From NCBI GenBank assembly GCA_965204905.1, contig OZ242042.1, forward strand, positions 3,472,001 through 3,536,000: DNA of 64,000 nucleotides, read 5' to 3'. The notes under the pieces were generated by a model. It did no database searches. It was not told where the DNA came from and saw only the letters and a program-made list of their open reading frames with translations. Below, one piece after another: positions 30,584-39,043 of this stretch. Position numbers and translations under genes: made by a program. This DNA comes from Bin87 sp965204905 (GTDB lineage Bacteria > Chloroflexota > Dehalococcoidia > Lucifugimonadales > UBA3495). The first letter of the stretch is position 1, and each line of letters opens with the position of its first letter.

Positions 30584-31585
30584 TTACGCCAGAGCGATTC
30601 GCGAGTGCGGCAACACCGCTGGGTTCACCAGGAACTCCGGCATCCGGCCCTGCAACACGTCCACCGTGGCCTTGGCCGTCCGCACCTCCAGCTCCAGCAC
30701 CGACTGCTGCGACAGGAATGCTACGTGGGGCGTGACGATCACGTTGTCCAGCGCAAACATGGGATGGTCTGCCGGCGGCGACGCAGATTCCATCACGTCC
30801 AGGCCGGCGCCGGCGATGCTGCCGTCCCGCAGGGCGGCATACAGCGCCGGCTCATCTACAATGGGTCCGCGGGCGCAGTTGATCAGGTACGCCGACGAGC
30901 GCATCAGGCCGAACGCCCGCTCATCGATCAGACCGCGCGTCTCATCGTTCAGCGGCGTATGCACCGTCACGTAGTCGGACGCGGCCAGCAGGTCGTCCAG
31001 CGATGCCGCCGTTACGCCTCCCGGCAGGCTGGCGTCCGCCGCGAGGTAGGGGTCGTAAGCCAATACCGACAGCCCGAAGGCCCGGGCCTTGTCCGCCACC
31101 ATCCGCCCGATGCGTCCGAATCCGACGACGCCGATGATCTGGCCGCGCAGCCGGGTCAACGGGTGTGGCGACGGCGTGCCTTCCCAGCGGCCGGCTTTGG
31201 CGATGCCGTCGTAGAAGCCGACCTGTCGGTTCCACGTCAGCAGCAGCGCCATCACATGGTCGCTGACCTCATCCACGCAGTAGTCAGGCACGTAGGTTAC
31301 GGGGATGCCCAGCTCGGTAGCCACGTCCACTGCGATGTTGTCCACACCCACGCCATACCTACTGATGCAACGGCACTGTTCGGCGGCCCGCACCACCGCC
31401 GGCGTAACCTGCGCGAAGCACGTCATGATGGCGTCGCAATCAACGGCCAGCGTCGCCAACGTCGTCTCCGACCCATCCGGCGCCTCTACCACCTCTACGC
31501 TATCGCCCAACCCAGCCGCCAGCGCCTCCCGCTCGGGCGCGGTGGAAGGCCAAACGAAGTCGGTGATTAGGATGCGGGTGGTCAT
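30584..31585 (-). CDS. D-isomer 2-hydroxyacid dehydrogenase
   Basis: 333 residues. The NAD-binding motif is GFGRIG (155-160), followed by the acidic residue in YDPY near 178. Catalytic Arg239 (NCARGPIVDE), Glu266 (GLDVMES) and His287 (VTPHVAF) are all in place. This group includes phosphoglycerate, glyoxylate and hydroxypyruvate reductases; there is no C-terminal ACT domain, so it is less likely to be SerA. The substrate is unknown. Stands alone. Confidence 0.88.
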   Translation of the reverse strand: MTTRILITDFVWPSTAPEREALAAGLGDSVEVVEAPDGSETTLATLAVDCDAIMTCFAQVTPAVVRAAEQCRCISRYGVGVDNIAVDVATELGIPVTYVPDYCVDEVSDHVMALLLTWNRQVGFYDGIAKAGRWEGTPSPHPLTRLRGQIIGVVGFGRIGRMVADKARAFGLSVLAYDPYLAADASLPGGVTAASLDDLLAASDYVTVHTPLNDETRGLIDERAFGLMRSSAYLINCARGPIVDEPALYAALRDGSIAGAGLDVMESASPPADHPMFALDNVIVTPHVAFLSQQSVLELEVRTAKATVDVLQGRMPEFLVNPAVLPHSRIALA

Positions 31586-32246
31586 GGCATAGTACGGGGC
31601 ATGCTGTCAGGCCGCAGAGAGTATAGCCGATAGCGCAACACCGCGAAACCGACAAATGACACCCGCCCCTTGCCATCCTCAAACCCATGTTCCATAATAA
31701 TCATGTGCACAACAAAACCCGGTCAATAGCCAGCCAGAGGTGATACCAGCCAACCGTCCGGTCGTTCACGGCCAACCCCGTCAGACTAAAAATCGCAACC
31801 GGCCCAGGTGGCCAACGCCGCTCAAAGACCTAACTCCTAACCGGCGCGTGCCCCACTGGTGTCACCGGGACAGTCCGAGCCCGCGCGCAAGCGCGCCACC
31901 CAGCGCGCCGAGTACACGAAAAAGTAAGTCAAATAGTTGCGTGCCCATCCGGCCGTATGCTGACAGCGACCGAATCCTGGCAACCCTCACCTCTGGCAGA
32001 CCGGCAACCTCAAACCCAACCAGCCACCGACCACCTCAAAGGAGCAACCACCTGTGAACCTTCCCGCCAGATCACCGCCACTCGTGTATCCAGCCTGCCC
32101 AAACCGCCATTCCAGTAATTCGCCGTCGTAAATCGGCAGCGTTGCAATCGGGGCGTTGACAAGCCGTCGTTACGCTTGACATTATCGTAGTCTCGCTGAT
32201 GTCGTTAGCATAATTTGAATCGCAGCGACATTCTGGAAGGTGTTTG
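31586..32246. other. Gene-free stretch with long degenerate repeat
   Basis: No supportable gene in about 660 bp. Most of it (31695-31972) is the reverse-strand copy of the repeat seen near 7.8-8.0 kb. The rest, 31973-32246, shows only weak similarity to that repeat and the upstream region of the antitoxin gene. Confidence 0.55.
31695..31972 (-). repeat. Long degenerate dispersed repeat, copy 2
   Basis: On the minus strand it reads GTCAGCATACGGCCGGATGG, ACGCAACTATTT, TGTCCCGGTGACACCAGTGG, GTTAGGTC, GCCACCTGGGCCGGTTGCGA and CTGACGGGGTTGGCCGT, in the same order as copy 1. An AT-rich patch with GATTATTATGG near the end also corresponds. Confidence 0.6.
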
Positions 32247-32471
32247 ATGTCAACTCAAATCACCGTGCGTTTGCCGGAAGAACAAGCTGTAGCCCTTGAT
32301 GCGGCAGCAGCAGCGCTTAAACGCAGTCGGGCCGAAATAGTCCGCCAAGCGGTGGAGCAGTACCTTGAGGATTTTGACCATCTGTCCGTGGCGGTGGAGC
32401 GATTGATGGACCCCTCCGACCCGGTTCTGGATTGGGACGAGGTCCGCAATGAGCTACTCGGTCCGCATTAA
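32247..32471 (+). CDS. Ribbon-helix-helix antitoxin
   Basis: 74 residues. The start TQITVRLPEEQAVALDAAAA with KRSRAEIVRQAVEQYL is a CopG/RelB-type ribbon-helix-helix, which binds DNA as a dimer and autoregulates toxin-antitoxin operons. The C-terminal tail (DPSDPVLDWDEVRNELLG) would wrap the toxin. GGAAGG precedes the ATG. It overlaps the next frame by 23 bp, as usual for such pairs, but the toxin gene there is broken. Confidence 0.85.
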   Translation: MSTQITVRLPEEQAVALDAAAAALKRSRAEIVRQAVEQYLEDFDHLSVAVERLMDPSDPVLDWDEVRNELLGPH

Positions 32472-32574
32472 AGACAGCGCGGCCAAAAAGCTGACGCGCC
32501 TACCGAAAGACGCTAGGGAACGGATCGTCGAAGCCTACGGCCCGCCTGCCGACACCGGCTTCACCATTGTGTAG
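32449..32574 (+). pseudogene. RelE-type toxin remnant
   Basis: The first 29 residues, MSYSVRIKDSAAKKLTRLPK then DARERIVEA, are a normal RelE/ParE N-terminus. After residue 30 the frame leaves the family and hits a stop at codon 42. The core with the catalytic Arg/Lys and the C-terminal strands (about 45-50 residues) is missing, so the product cannot be an active mRNA interferase. It overlaps the antitoxin gene. Confidence 0.75.
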
Positions 32575-32603
32575 GACGGGCGCGGCGACTCCTACCTACA
32601 ATT

Positions 32604-33635
32604 ATGCGTTTCCCGTGGGCTAACGTTGCGCTGATTGTCCTGGTGGCGGCGGAGTTGGTCACCGGATACCTGGGGCTGACTCACAACAACCCGGAGTGGA
32701 TTGCGGCGATGCACCTGCACCGGGTTTTCGGGTTTGCGATTCTCGCCCTGTTTGTCTGGAAATCCCGCAACATCCTCGGCTCGCTGAAGTCGGGTTACAA
32801 CTGGCGGCGTTCGGGGCGGGAAATGCTCTGGTCGTTGATCCTGTTGGCGGGATTGCTGGTCGTGCTGGGGCTGGGCCTGGCCTGGAGTCACTTCGGCAGC
32901 TACTCCTGGCTGGGTTTCTCCGGCACTACCATCCACATGAACCTGGCGTGGATGCTGATACCGCTGCTGGTCTGGCATTCTCTCCGCCACCGGATCAGCT
33001 TTCGGACGCGCTACCTGGCCGACCGTCGCAACCTGCTGCGCGCCGGCGGCCTCGCTCTGGCCGGCCTGATGCTCTGGCGCACCGCCGAACTGGCCGGCAT
33101 CCTGTCCGACGGACCGGGCGCGCGACGCCGCTACACCGGCTCATTCCCGGAGGACGGCGCGGACTTCCCGGTCACCATGTGGCTCAACGACAAGGTTCCC
33201 TACGTTGACGCCGCAAGCTGGCGCCTGCGGGTGGACGGCTACGTTGACCATCCTTTTGAGATGGACATCGCCGAGCTTCAGGAATGGCAAAACGCCTTGA
33301 CCGCCACCCTGGACTGCACGGGCGGCTGGCATACCACGCGGCAGTGGGAGGGAATCCCGGTGAGTGAGTTGCTGGCCCGCGCTCAACCCAGACCTGGCGC
33401 GTCCAGTATTACCATCCGCTCCCGCACCGGCTACTTCCGCCGCTATTCGCTGGACGAGTCGGCGCGGGCGATGCTGGCCAGCCGGGTTGACGGCGCGCCG
33501 TTGTCGCCGGGGCACGGCTTCCCGGCCCGCATGGTGGAACCTCACAAGCGCGGCTACGACTGGGTCAAGTGGGTGGACTCCATCACGGTGAACGACACGG
33601 GCAAGTGGTGGCAACCGCCGTTGCCGTTGACGTGA
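32604..33635 (+). CDS. Cytochrome b-like membrane domain fused to a sulfite-oxidase-type molybdopterin domain
   Basis: 343 residues. Four to five membrane segments (about 7-24, 38-54, 75-94, 109-127, 147-165) include paired His residues (MHLHR, HMNLAW, WHSLRHR) that could bind b-type heme. From about 185 on, the domain has the oxidoreductase_molyb fold, with the molybdenum-ligating Cys238 in LDCTGGWHTTRQWEG. It resembles a YedY-type catalytic part joined directly to its membrane electron carrier, at about half the usual size of sulfite oxidases. No Tat signal is present, so the domain may face the outside as a membrane-tethered reductase. Confidence 0.8.
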   Translation: MRFPWANVALIVLVAAELVTGYLGLTHNNPEWIAAMHLHRVFGFAILALFVWKSRNILGSLKSGYNWRRSGREMLWSLILLAGLLVVLGLGLAWSHFGSYSWLGFSGTTIHMNLAWMLIPLLVWHSLRHRISFRTRYLADRRNLLRAGGLALAGLMLWRTAELAGILSDGPGARRRYTGSFPEDGADFPVTMWLNDKVPYVDAASWRLRVDGYVDHPFEMDIAELQEWQNALTATLDCTGGWHTTRQWEGIPVSELLARAQPRPGASSITIRSRTGYFRRYSLDESARAMLASRVDGAPLSPGHGFPARMVEPHKRGYDWVKWVDSITVNDTGKWWQPPLPLT

Positions 33636-33660
33636 ATCACACTGGAGCGCGTTGGCATTT

Positions 33661-33763
33661 ACCCGTCATTCCGGCCTTGAGCCGGAATCCGGAGGCGTTT
33701 CCGAACTGCAACGTTCCCTGACCATAGGAGTTTCTGGATTCCTGCTTTCGCAGGAATGACGAA
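33661..33763. repeat. Palindromic intergenic repeat, family D (CGTCATTCCGG)
   Basis: CGTCATTCCGGCCTTGAGCCGGAATCC on the left arm pairs with GGATTCCTGCTTTCGCAGGAATGACG on the right, with each arm itself a small hairpin. Copies at 43306, 45178 and 59575. Confidence 0.75.
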
Positions 33764-33813
33764 TGTGAATCAATTGAAGTGCTATTGCAATGGTTGGGGC
33801 ATGGCGTGGGCTA

Positions 33814-33822
33814 TGCTAAAAT
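33814..33822 (+). promoter_or_regulatory. Extended -10 promoter before CoxL-like gene
   Basis: TGCTAAAAT, 33 bp before the ATG at 33856; the same TGnTAnnAT form is seen upstream of five other genes in the window. Confidence 0.5.
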
Positions 33823-33855
33823 CAGCCGAGACAAACACTAGCAACGAGGTGCCGC

Positions 33856-36120
33856 ATGGCGAATATCGTCCTTTCCAATACCAACTACAATGTCGTCGGT
33901 ACGCGGCCGATCCGCCACGACGGAGCCGACAAGGTTACCGGCCGGGCCAAGTACGGCGCCGACTTTGAGATGTCCGGGATGCTGTTCGGCAAGGTGCTGC
34001 GCAGCCCCCACGCCCACGCACGGATCAAGTCCATCGACACTTCCGCGGCCGAGGCACTGCCCGGCGTCCGCGCCGTGGTGACGGGCGCCGACCTGCCCAT
34101 CGCCGGCAAGGACAACCCTCCGATGTCGGCACGCGCCGCCAGCAATAACGTCCTGGCCGCAGACAAGGCCCTGTTCCGCGGCCACCCCATAGCGGGCGTC
34201 GCCGCCGATTCAGCCCACATCGCCGAGGAAGCTGCCGCGCTCATCAAGGTGGAGTATGAAGTCCTGAAAGCCAGCACCAACGTGCTGGACGCCATGAAGG
34301 ACGACGCCGAGTTGCTGCACGAGGACCTGACCACCACCGAGTTGGGCGAAGAAACCGACAAGCACAGCAACGTCTCCAATCGCTTCGTACACGAGCAGGG
34401 CGACGTCGAAAAGGCGTTCGCGGAAGCGGACTACGTCGTGGAGCGCGAGTTCGATACCCGCACGGTACACCAGGGATACATCGAGCCGCAGAACGCATCA
34501 GCTCTATGGAACGCGGACGGGCACCTGACGGTATGGACGAGCACGCAGGGCGCTTTCGTGGCCCGCGACGCCCTGGCCGGCGTGCTGGAAGTGCCCGTAT
34601 CCCAGATCAAAGTCGTGCCCATGGAAATCGGCGGCGGATTCGGCGGAAAGATTCCGATCTACCTGGAGCCGATTGCCGCGCTGCTCTCAAAGAAGACGGG
34701 CCGCCCGGTCAAGATGCAGATGAGCCGCACCGAAACCTTTGAGGCCACCGGACCCACCGCCGGCGCCCACGTCAAGATCAAGATGGGCGCCAAGAAGGAC
34801 GGCACCCTGGTGGCGGCAGACGCGGTGCTGATCTACGAGGCGGGGGCATTCCCGGGCGCTTCTCCTGTGTCCGCCGGAGCGCAGTGCGTGTTCGCACCCT
34901 ACGATCTGGAAAATCAGCGCGTCGAAGGCTACGACGTGGTCACCAACAAGCCACGATCCTTCGCCTACCGCGCTCCGGGAGCGCCGATCTCCGCCTTCGG
35001 CGGCGAGCAGGTCGTGGATGAGTTGGCGGCCAAGTGCGGCATGGACCCGCTGGAATTTCGCCTCAAGAACGCCAGCAAGGAAGGCAGCCGACGGGTGGAC
35101 GGCCCGCAGTTCCGCGTGATCGGCAACGTCGAAACCCTTGAAGCGGCCAAGGACTCCGACCACTACAAATCCGAGTTGTCCGGCCCCAACCGCGGCCGAG
35201 GCGTCGCCAGCGGATACTGGATGAATATCGGTTTGGCCTCCAGCGCCAGCATCAGCGTCAACGCCGACGGGACCATCGGCCTGGTGGAGGGCTCAACCGA
35301 CATCGGCGGTTCCCGCGCGTCCATCGCCATGCAGGCCGCCGAGGTCCTCGGCATCCCGGCCGAAGACGTGCGCCCGCAGGTAGGCGACACCGACTCGGTG
35401 GGATACACCTTCCTGACCGGCGGCAGCCGCACTACCTTCGCCACCGGCTGGGCCGCCTACGAGTGCGCCCAGGAAATCAAGACCAAGATGATCAACCGCG
35501 CCGGCCAGATCTGGGAAAAAGACCCTTCGGAAATTGACCTGGCCGACGGCATCTTCAAGCACAACTCCGACGAAGACTTGCAGATGTCCTTCAAGGAACT
35601 GGCCTCGCAGTTGGGTCGCACCGGCGGCCCCATATCCGCCCAGGTCAGCGTCAGCCCCGGCGGAGAAGGCGGCGCGTTCGGCACTCACCTGGTGGACGTG
35701 GAAGTTGACCCCGATACCGGCAAGGTTGACGTCCTCCGCTACACAGTGGTTCAGGACGCCGGCAAGGCCATCCATCCCAGCTACGTGGAGGGCCAGATGC
35801 AGGGCGGCGCCGTGCAGGGCATCGGCTGGGCGCTCAACGAGGAATACTTCATGAGCGACTCGGGCGACATGGTGAACTCCAGCTTCCTGGACTACCGGAT
35901 GCCCACCAGCCTGGACCTGCCGATGATCGACACCATCATCGTGGAAAAGGCCAACCCCGGCCACCCCTACGGAGTGCGGGGCGTCGGGGAGGTGCCAATA
36001 GTTCCTCCCATGGCCGCCGTCGCCAACGCCATCCACGCCGCCATCGGCGTCCGCATGGAGCAACTCCCCATGTCCCCCGGCGCCATCCTGGAAGAGCTGT
36101 GGGAAAAGAACGGCGGCTAA
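33856..36120 (+). CDS. Molybdenum hydroxylase large subunit, paralogue
   Basis: 754 residues, strongly similar over its whole length to the 777-residue protein at 17674-20007. The motifs EIGGGFGGKIPIY, AYRAPGAPISAFGGEQ and GVRGVGEVPIVPP are kept, including the base Glu, and again AYRAPG stands in place of the form I CO dehydrogenase AYxCSFR. GAGGTG lies near the start. No medium (FAD) or small (2Fe-2S) subunit gene is nearby, so electron partners must be encoded elsewhere. A CMD-family gene follows 101 bp downstream. Confidence 0.92.
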   Translation: MANIVLSNTNYNVVGTRPIRHDGADKVTGRAKYGADFEMSGMLFGKVLRSPHAHARIKSIDTSAAEALPGVRAVVTGADLPIAGKDNPPMSARAASNNVLAADKALFRGHPIAGVAADSAHIAEEAAALIKVEYEVLKASTNVLDAMKDDAELLHEDLTTTELGEETDKHSNVSNRFVHEQGDVEKAFAEADYVVEREFDTRTVHQGYIEPQNASALWNADGHLTVWTSTQGAFVARDALAGVLEVPVSQIKVVPMEIGGGFGGKIPIYLEPIAALLSKKTGRPVKMQMSRTETFEATGPTAGAHVKIKMGAKKDGTLVAADAVLIYEAGAFPGASPVSAGAQCVFAPYDLENQRVEGYDVVTNKPRSFAYRAPGAPISAFGGEQVVDELAAKCGMDPLEFRLKNASKEGSRRVDGPQFRVIGNVETLEAAKDSDHYKSELSGPNRGRGVASGYWMNIGLASSASISVNADGTIGLVEGSTDIGGSRASIAMQAAEVLGIPAEDVRPQVGDTDSVGYTFLTGGSRTTFATGWAAYECAQEIKTKMINRAGQIWEKDPSEIDLADGIFKHNSDEDLQMSFKELASQLGRTGGPISAQVSVSPGGEGGAFGTHLVDVEVDPDTGKVDVLRYTVVQDAGKAIHPSYVEGQMQGGAVQGIGWALNEEYFMSDSGDMVNSSFLDYRMPTSLDLPMIDTIIVEKANPGHPYGVRGVGEVPIVPPMAAVANAIHAAIGVRMEQLPMSPGAILEELWEKNGG

Positions 36121-36221
36121 CCCTTTGACGGCATAGATGCCAATTGCCGGCGGCGATGTTAAATCGTCGCCGGTATCAATATCACCCGGATACGCACACA
36201 CCCGCAAGGAGCCAAAGCATC

Positions 36222-36770
36222 ATGGCCCGAGTACCCTTCGCCACCAGAGACAACATGGACGCCGCCGGACAGGCGGTTTGGGACGAGATTGAAACTTCAC
36301 GCGGCGGCGTGCAGCGCAACTACGCCGCCATCCTCAACAACCCCCAGGCGGCCAGCAACTTCGCGCACCTGGGCGGCTACGTCCGCTTCGAGACGCCGCT
36401 CCCTCCCCGGGTGAAAGCCGTTGCGGTCCTGACGGCGGCGCGGGAAGCGTGCGGCCACTACGTATGGACGGTGAACCAGCCCGCCGCGCGCAACGCCGGC
36501 CTCACCGACGCCGACATCGCCGCCATCCACGAGTACCGCGCGCCCAACGGCTTGTCGGGGGATGACGCCGCAATATCCGGTTTCGTGATCGAGCTGCTGC
36601 GCCAGCACCGCGTCTCCGACGCCACGTTCGAGGCAGTGCGCGGCATCCTGGGCGACGCCGGGATTGTGGACATGCTGGTGGTGGTTTCCTACTACCACGG
36701 CCTAGCCCACGCATTGCAGGCGTTGGCGGTGGAGCTACCCGAAGGCACGGCGGACGCGCTGACTTATTAG
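36222..36770 (+). CDS. Carboxymuconolactone decarboxylase family protein
   Basis: 182 residues from MARVPFATRDNMD; AAGGAG is 10 nt upstream. The CMD/AhpD-like core is EACGHYVWTVNQPAARNAGL, with the E...Y.W pattern, and the Cys in EACGHY takes the place where AhpD has a CxxC pair, so peroxidase function is doubtful. The C-terminal half (DMLVVVSYYHGLAHALQAL) is typical of 4-carboxymuconolactone decarboxylase-like proteins. Its likely use is in aromatic or hydroxylated compound turnover next to the CoxL-like gene. It ends in a 4-bp overlap with a convergent gene. Confidence 0.8.
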   Translation: MARVPFATRDNMDAAGQAVWDEIETSRGGVQRNYAAILNNPQAASNFAHLGGYVRFETPLPPRVKAVAVLTAAREACGHYVWTVNQPAARNAGLTDADIAAIHEYRAPNGLSGDDAAISGFVIELLRQHRVSDATFEAVRGILGDAGIVDMLVVVSYYHGLAHALQALAVELPEGTADALTY

Positions 36771-38110
36771 CCGCCGTTCTGCTCTGCCTCGTACTCTTCG
36801 AGGCATTTTACGATTACGTCGTTCATCGCCGGGAACTCGTTCTCGGCGAAGTTTTTTACCCATGCCTCGATTTTGGCGCGGGTGGCTTCTTCGTCCATCC
36901 AGTTGTCAACCGCTGAATCGTCCAATATCGGACCCTTTACGTCCAGCCGCGTAAATGAATCTCTCAACTCTCCACGAACACGGTTGGCCGACCGGTGGAT
37001 TTTCTCTCTGACGTGTTCGTCTGACCCCGGGCCTAGCGTGAATATCAAGGTAGGGCAGTTCTCTCTGAGGTCGAATCCAAAGGTCACCAACGACCCCGGA
37101 TTCCCCCAACCCGTTCCCGTTTTGAATACTTCGAAGCTGTCCCAATCAGCAGAGCGAAAGAAAACGATTTCCCGCACTCCTTCCCAATCAAGTTTCCATT
37201 TCGGCTGCTGCTTGATTGTTGCTCGAAACATTTCTTTCATTTCAGCGATATAGTCAGGTTTGTACTGGACGATCAGGTCAATCGCTTCCTTGTGCTCCGA
37301 GTAAATCGTCCGGACCATTTCCCTGATGTTCGTGTTCGTATCGGGCACTATGTTCCTCCTCAGCGTAGTTGCGTATTGCGACAAAAAAGCGCGGACATCC
37401 TCTTTGGCTGGATTGTCTTTGTCCTCTACTATCTGTTGGACGATCTTTAGAACCGTAGCGTAAGAGGCCGGCACCCAGTATTTCTGCTCCTCTTCTCGGT
37501 AAGGACGCACCCCTCTGGGTGACAAGAATATGTAATGCCTCTTCTTGTAGCCGCAGTAACGCTCTTCCAGTGCCTTGCGATAGCGGGTAAGTTGCTCACT
37601 ATGCTCGCTGGAAAACACTTTGTTCTCGATAGCGCAAAGGGACCGCGCACGTTCATTCACAATCAGGATGTCTAGGTATCCCCATTGCCCATCTACCTCG
37701 TTGCACCATTCTTGTTGCACGCTCGCCGTTGACCAGTCTGCGGAGTGGTCTATAGATTGCATTCCAACGCACGTTAGAAAACCGCTGAGGAACCTGTCGC
37801 CCATCCCGTGGTTCTGCTTGGGGTCCAAAAGCCAGGCCAGGACACCAGAATGGAATTCTTCCCATCCCCACAGCGCACGGCCTGATTCCAATCTCAACCG
37901 GCCGATGAAATCGAGGGCATCAAATTCGGAACGCTGTTCTTCATAGAGCCAGCCCAATTCTTTCAGGCGTACGTCGCCAGAGAAATTTTCCAAAGTTTTG
38001 ACTTGTGCAATCCGTTCCACGTCGTTCATCTCTTCCAATTTCTCCAACTTCGGTACTACCATGTCCAGCGCCGCAATCTGCTCTGCCGTTTCAGCGTCAT
38101 TCGTTTGCAT
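36767..38110 (-). CDS. PD-(D/E)XK nuclease-family protein
   Basis: 447 residues from MQTNDAETAEQIAAL; a long open extension upstream is not used. WGYLDILIVNERARSLCAIE then NKVFSSEHSEQLTRYRKALE gives a D...E-x-K site with the characteristic following helix. It resembles the large PDDEXK_4 / DUF-type proteins of unknown function carried on islands. Codon use is more AT-rich than that of flanking metabolic genes. The last residues EQNGG match the end of the CoxL-like proteins (EQNGG/EKNGG), and the last 18 nt equal those of the gene at 17674, perhaps through local recombination. Confidence 0.75.
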   Translation of the reverse strand: MQTNDAETAEQIAALDMVVPKLEKLEEMNDVERIAQVKTLENFSGDVRLKELGWLYEEQRSEFDALDFIGRLRLESGRALWGWEEFHSGVLAWLLDPKQNHGMGDRFLSGFLTCVGMQSIDHSADWSTASVQQEWCNEVDGQWGYLDILIVNERARSLCAIENKVFSSEHSEQLTRYRKALEERYCGYKKRHYIFLSPRGVRPYREEEQKYWVPASYATVLKIVQQIVEDKDNPAKEDVRAFLSQYATTLRRNIVPDTNTNIREMVRTIYSEHKEAIDLIVQYKPDYIAEMKEMFRATIKQQPKWKLDWEGVREIVFFRSADWDSFEVFKTGTGWGNPGSLVTFGFDLRENCPTLIFTLGPGSDEHVREKIHRSANRVRGELRDSFTRLDVKGPILDDSAVDNWMDEEATRAKIEAWVKNFAENEFPAMNDVIVKCLEEYEAEQNGG

Positions 38111-38219
38111 GATGGTTGGCAACCTGCAAGAATAATGGCGGGACATACGGCGGTGCGTCATTGTGGCCAGGCTGCGCGAGATCATACCATGCCAAAACGA
38201 ACCGCCAGGGGGAACCGTT

Positions 38220-38537
38220 ATGGCTACGATTACGAAAGACATCACCGACCAGGTCGCCACCATCATCGGTGATACCCTCAACGGCTGGTTTCAGCCCCAT
38301 CTCAACTTCGACCCCGTCATCGTCCGGCAACGGTACGACGACTGGTATGGGGAGGACTACCTGGAGGCGTGGATTGTGTGGGAGGGGGACTACGCCTATA
38401 TGGACCATTCCCGCACCAGTGGCCTACCATTAGACATTGAGCCGGAGTTGGATGAGCTAGGCGTCAATCTGAGCGTTCATCAGCACTACGTCGCCAAGTG
38501 GGAATGGGATCTCATGCATGAGAAATTGCTCAAATGA
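38220..38537 (+). CDS. Small hypothetical protein paired with a HEPN-type gene
   Basis: 105 residues from MATITKDITDQVATII; AGGGGGA lies 7 nt upstream of the ATG. The centre (VIVRQRYDDWYGEDYLEAWI) and the acidic segment LPLDIEPELDELGVNLS are distinctive. It lacks the GS...DxD motif of MNT nucleotidyltransferases. Its stop overlaps the next ATG by 4 bp (ATGA), and pairs of this form are common for toxin-antitoxin or MNT-HEPN systems. Family not recognised. Confidence 0.65.
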   Translation: MATITKDITDQVATIIGDTLNGWFQPHLNFDPVIVRQRYDDWYGEDYLEAWIVWEGDYAYMDHSRTSGLPLDIEPELDELGVNLSVHQHYVAKWEWDLMHEKLLK

Positions 38538-39019
38538 ATCCGCTCGAACTAATCGCCCTGGCCCGCGTCCTGGTTGGCGGTGTCATTGCAGGTGAGCGTG
38601 ATTCAGCTACTCAAACCGAGCTGCGTCGCGCCGTCAGTTGCGCCTACTATGCCATGTTCCATACTCTAGCGCTGAGCAACGCCAACACCCTGATTGGAGC
38701 ATCACCGGCTGATCAACAGCGTTGGGCCTGGCAACAAACTTACCGCGCCGCCGACCATCGCCCTACCCGTAACAAACTAAGCAGCGCCAGCCAGGGCGGC
38801 AGGTTTCCAGGAGCAATTCGCCGATTCGGAGTAGCTTTTGCCGACGTTCAGCGTGCGCGCCATTCCGCCGACTACGATCCCCACAGCGAATTCTCCGCCA
38901 CAGACGTGACCGACTTAATCGACCGGGCTGAAACCACGATTGCAAACTTCAACCAAACCCCGGACGACATCCGTCGCGACCTTGCCATCCATATCCTCAC
39001 CAACGTCCGCAGTGACTGA
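38534..39019 (+). CDS. HEPN-domain-like protein
   Basis: 161 residues. The region TELRRAVSCAYYAMFHTLAL matches the HEPN signature S.YYA.FH, and the later RARHSADYDPHSEFSATDV matches the R..ADYDP region. These helical proteins include RNase toxins that use an R-x4-6-H site; here RARHSADYDPH may supply part of it. Coupled by ATGA to the preceding 105-residue gene. A toxin-antitoxin or stress role is inferred from family and pairing. Confidence 0.72.
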   Translation: MNPLELIALARVLVGGVIAGERDSATQTELRRAVSCAYYAMFHTLALSNANTLIGASPADQQRWAWQQTYRAADHRPTRNKLSSASQGGRFPGAIRRFGVAFADVQRARHSADYDPHSEFSATDVTDLIDRAETTIANFNQTPDDIRRDLAIHILTNVRSD

Positions 39020-39043
39020 CTACCAACCCCATGGAGGTCCACC

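Noticed and set aside
31740..32057. 105-residue plus-strand frame
   Set aside because: Pro/Ser/Arg-rich translation of the degenerate repeat region; no homology and no RBS.
32597..32602. TACAAT directly before the cytochrome/molybdopterin fusion gene
   Set aside because: It lies only one base from the ATG, too close to be its -10 box unless the transcript is leaderless and starts inside the gene.
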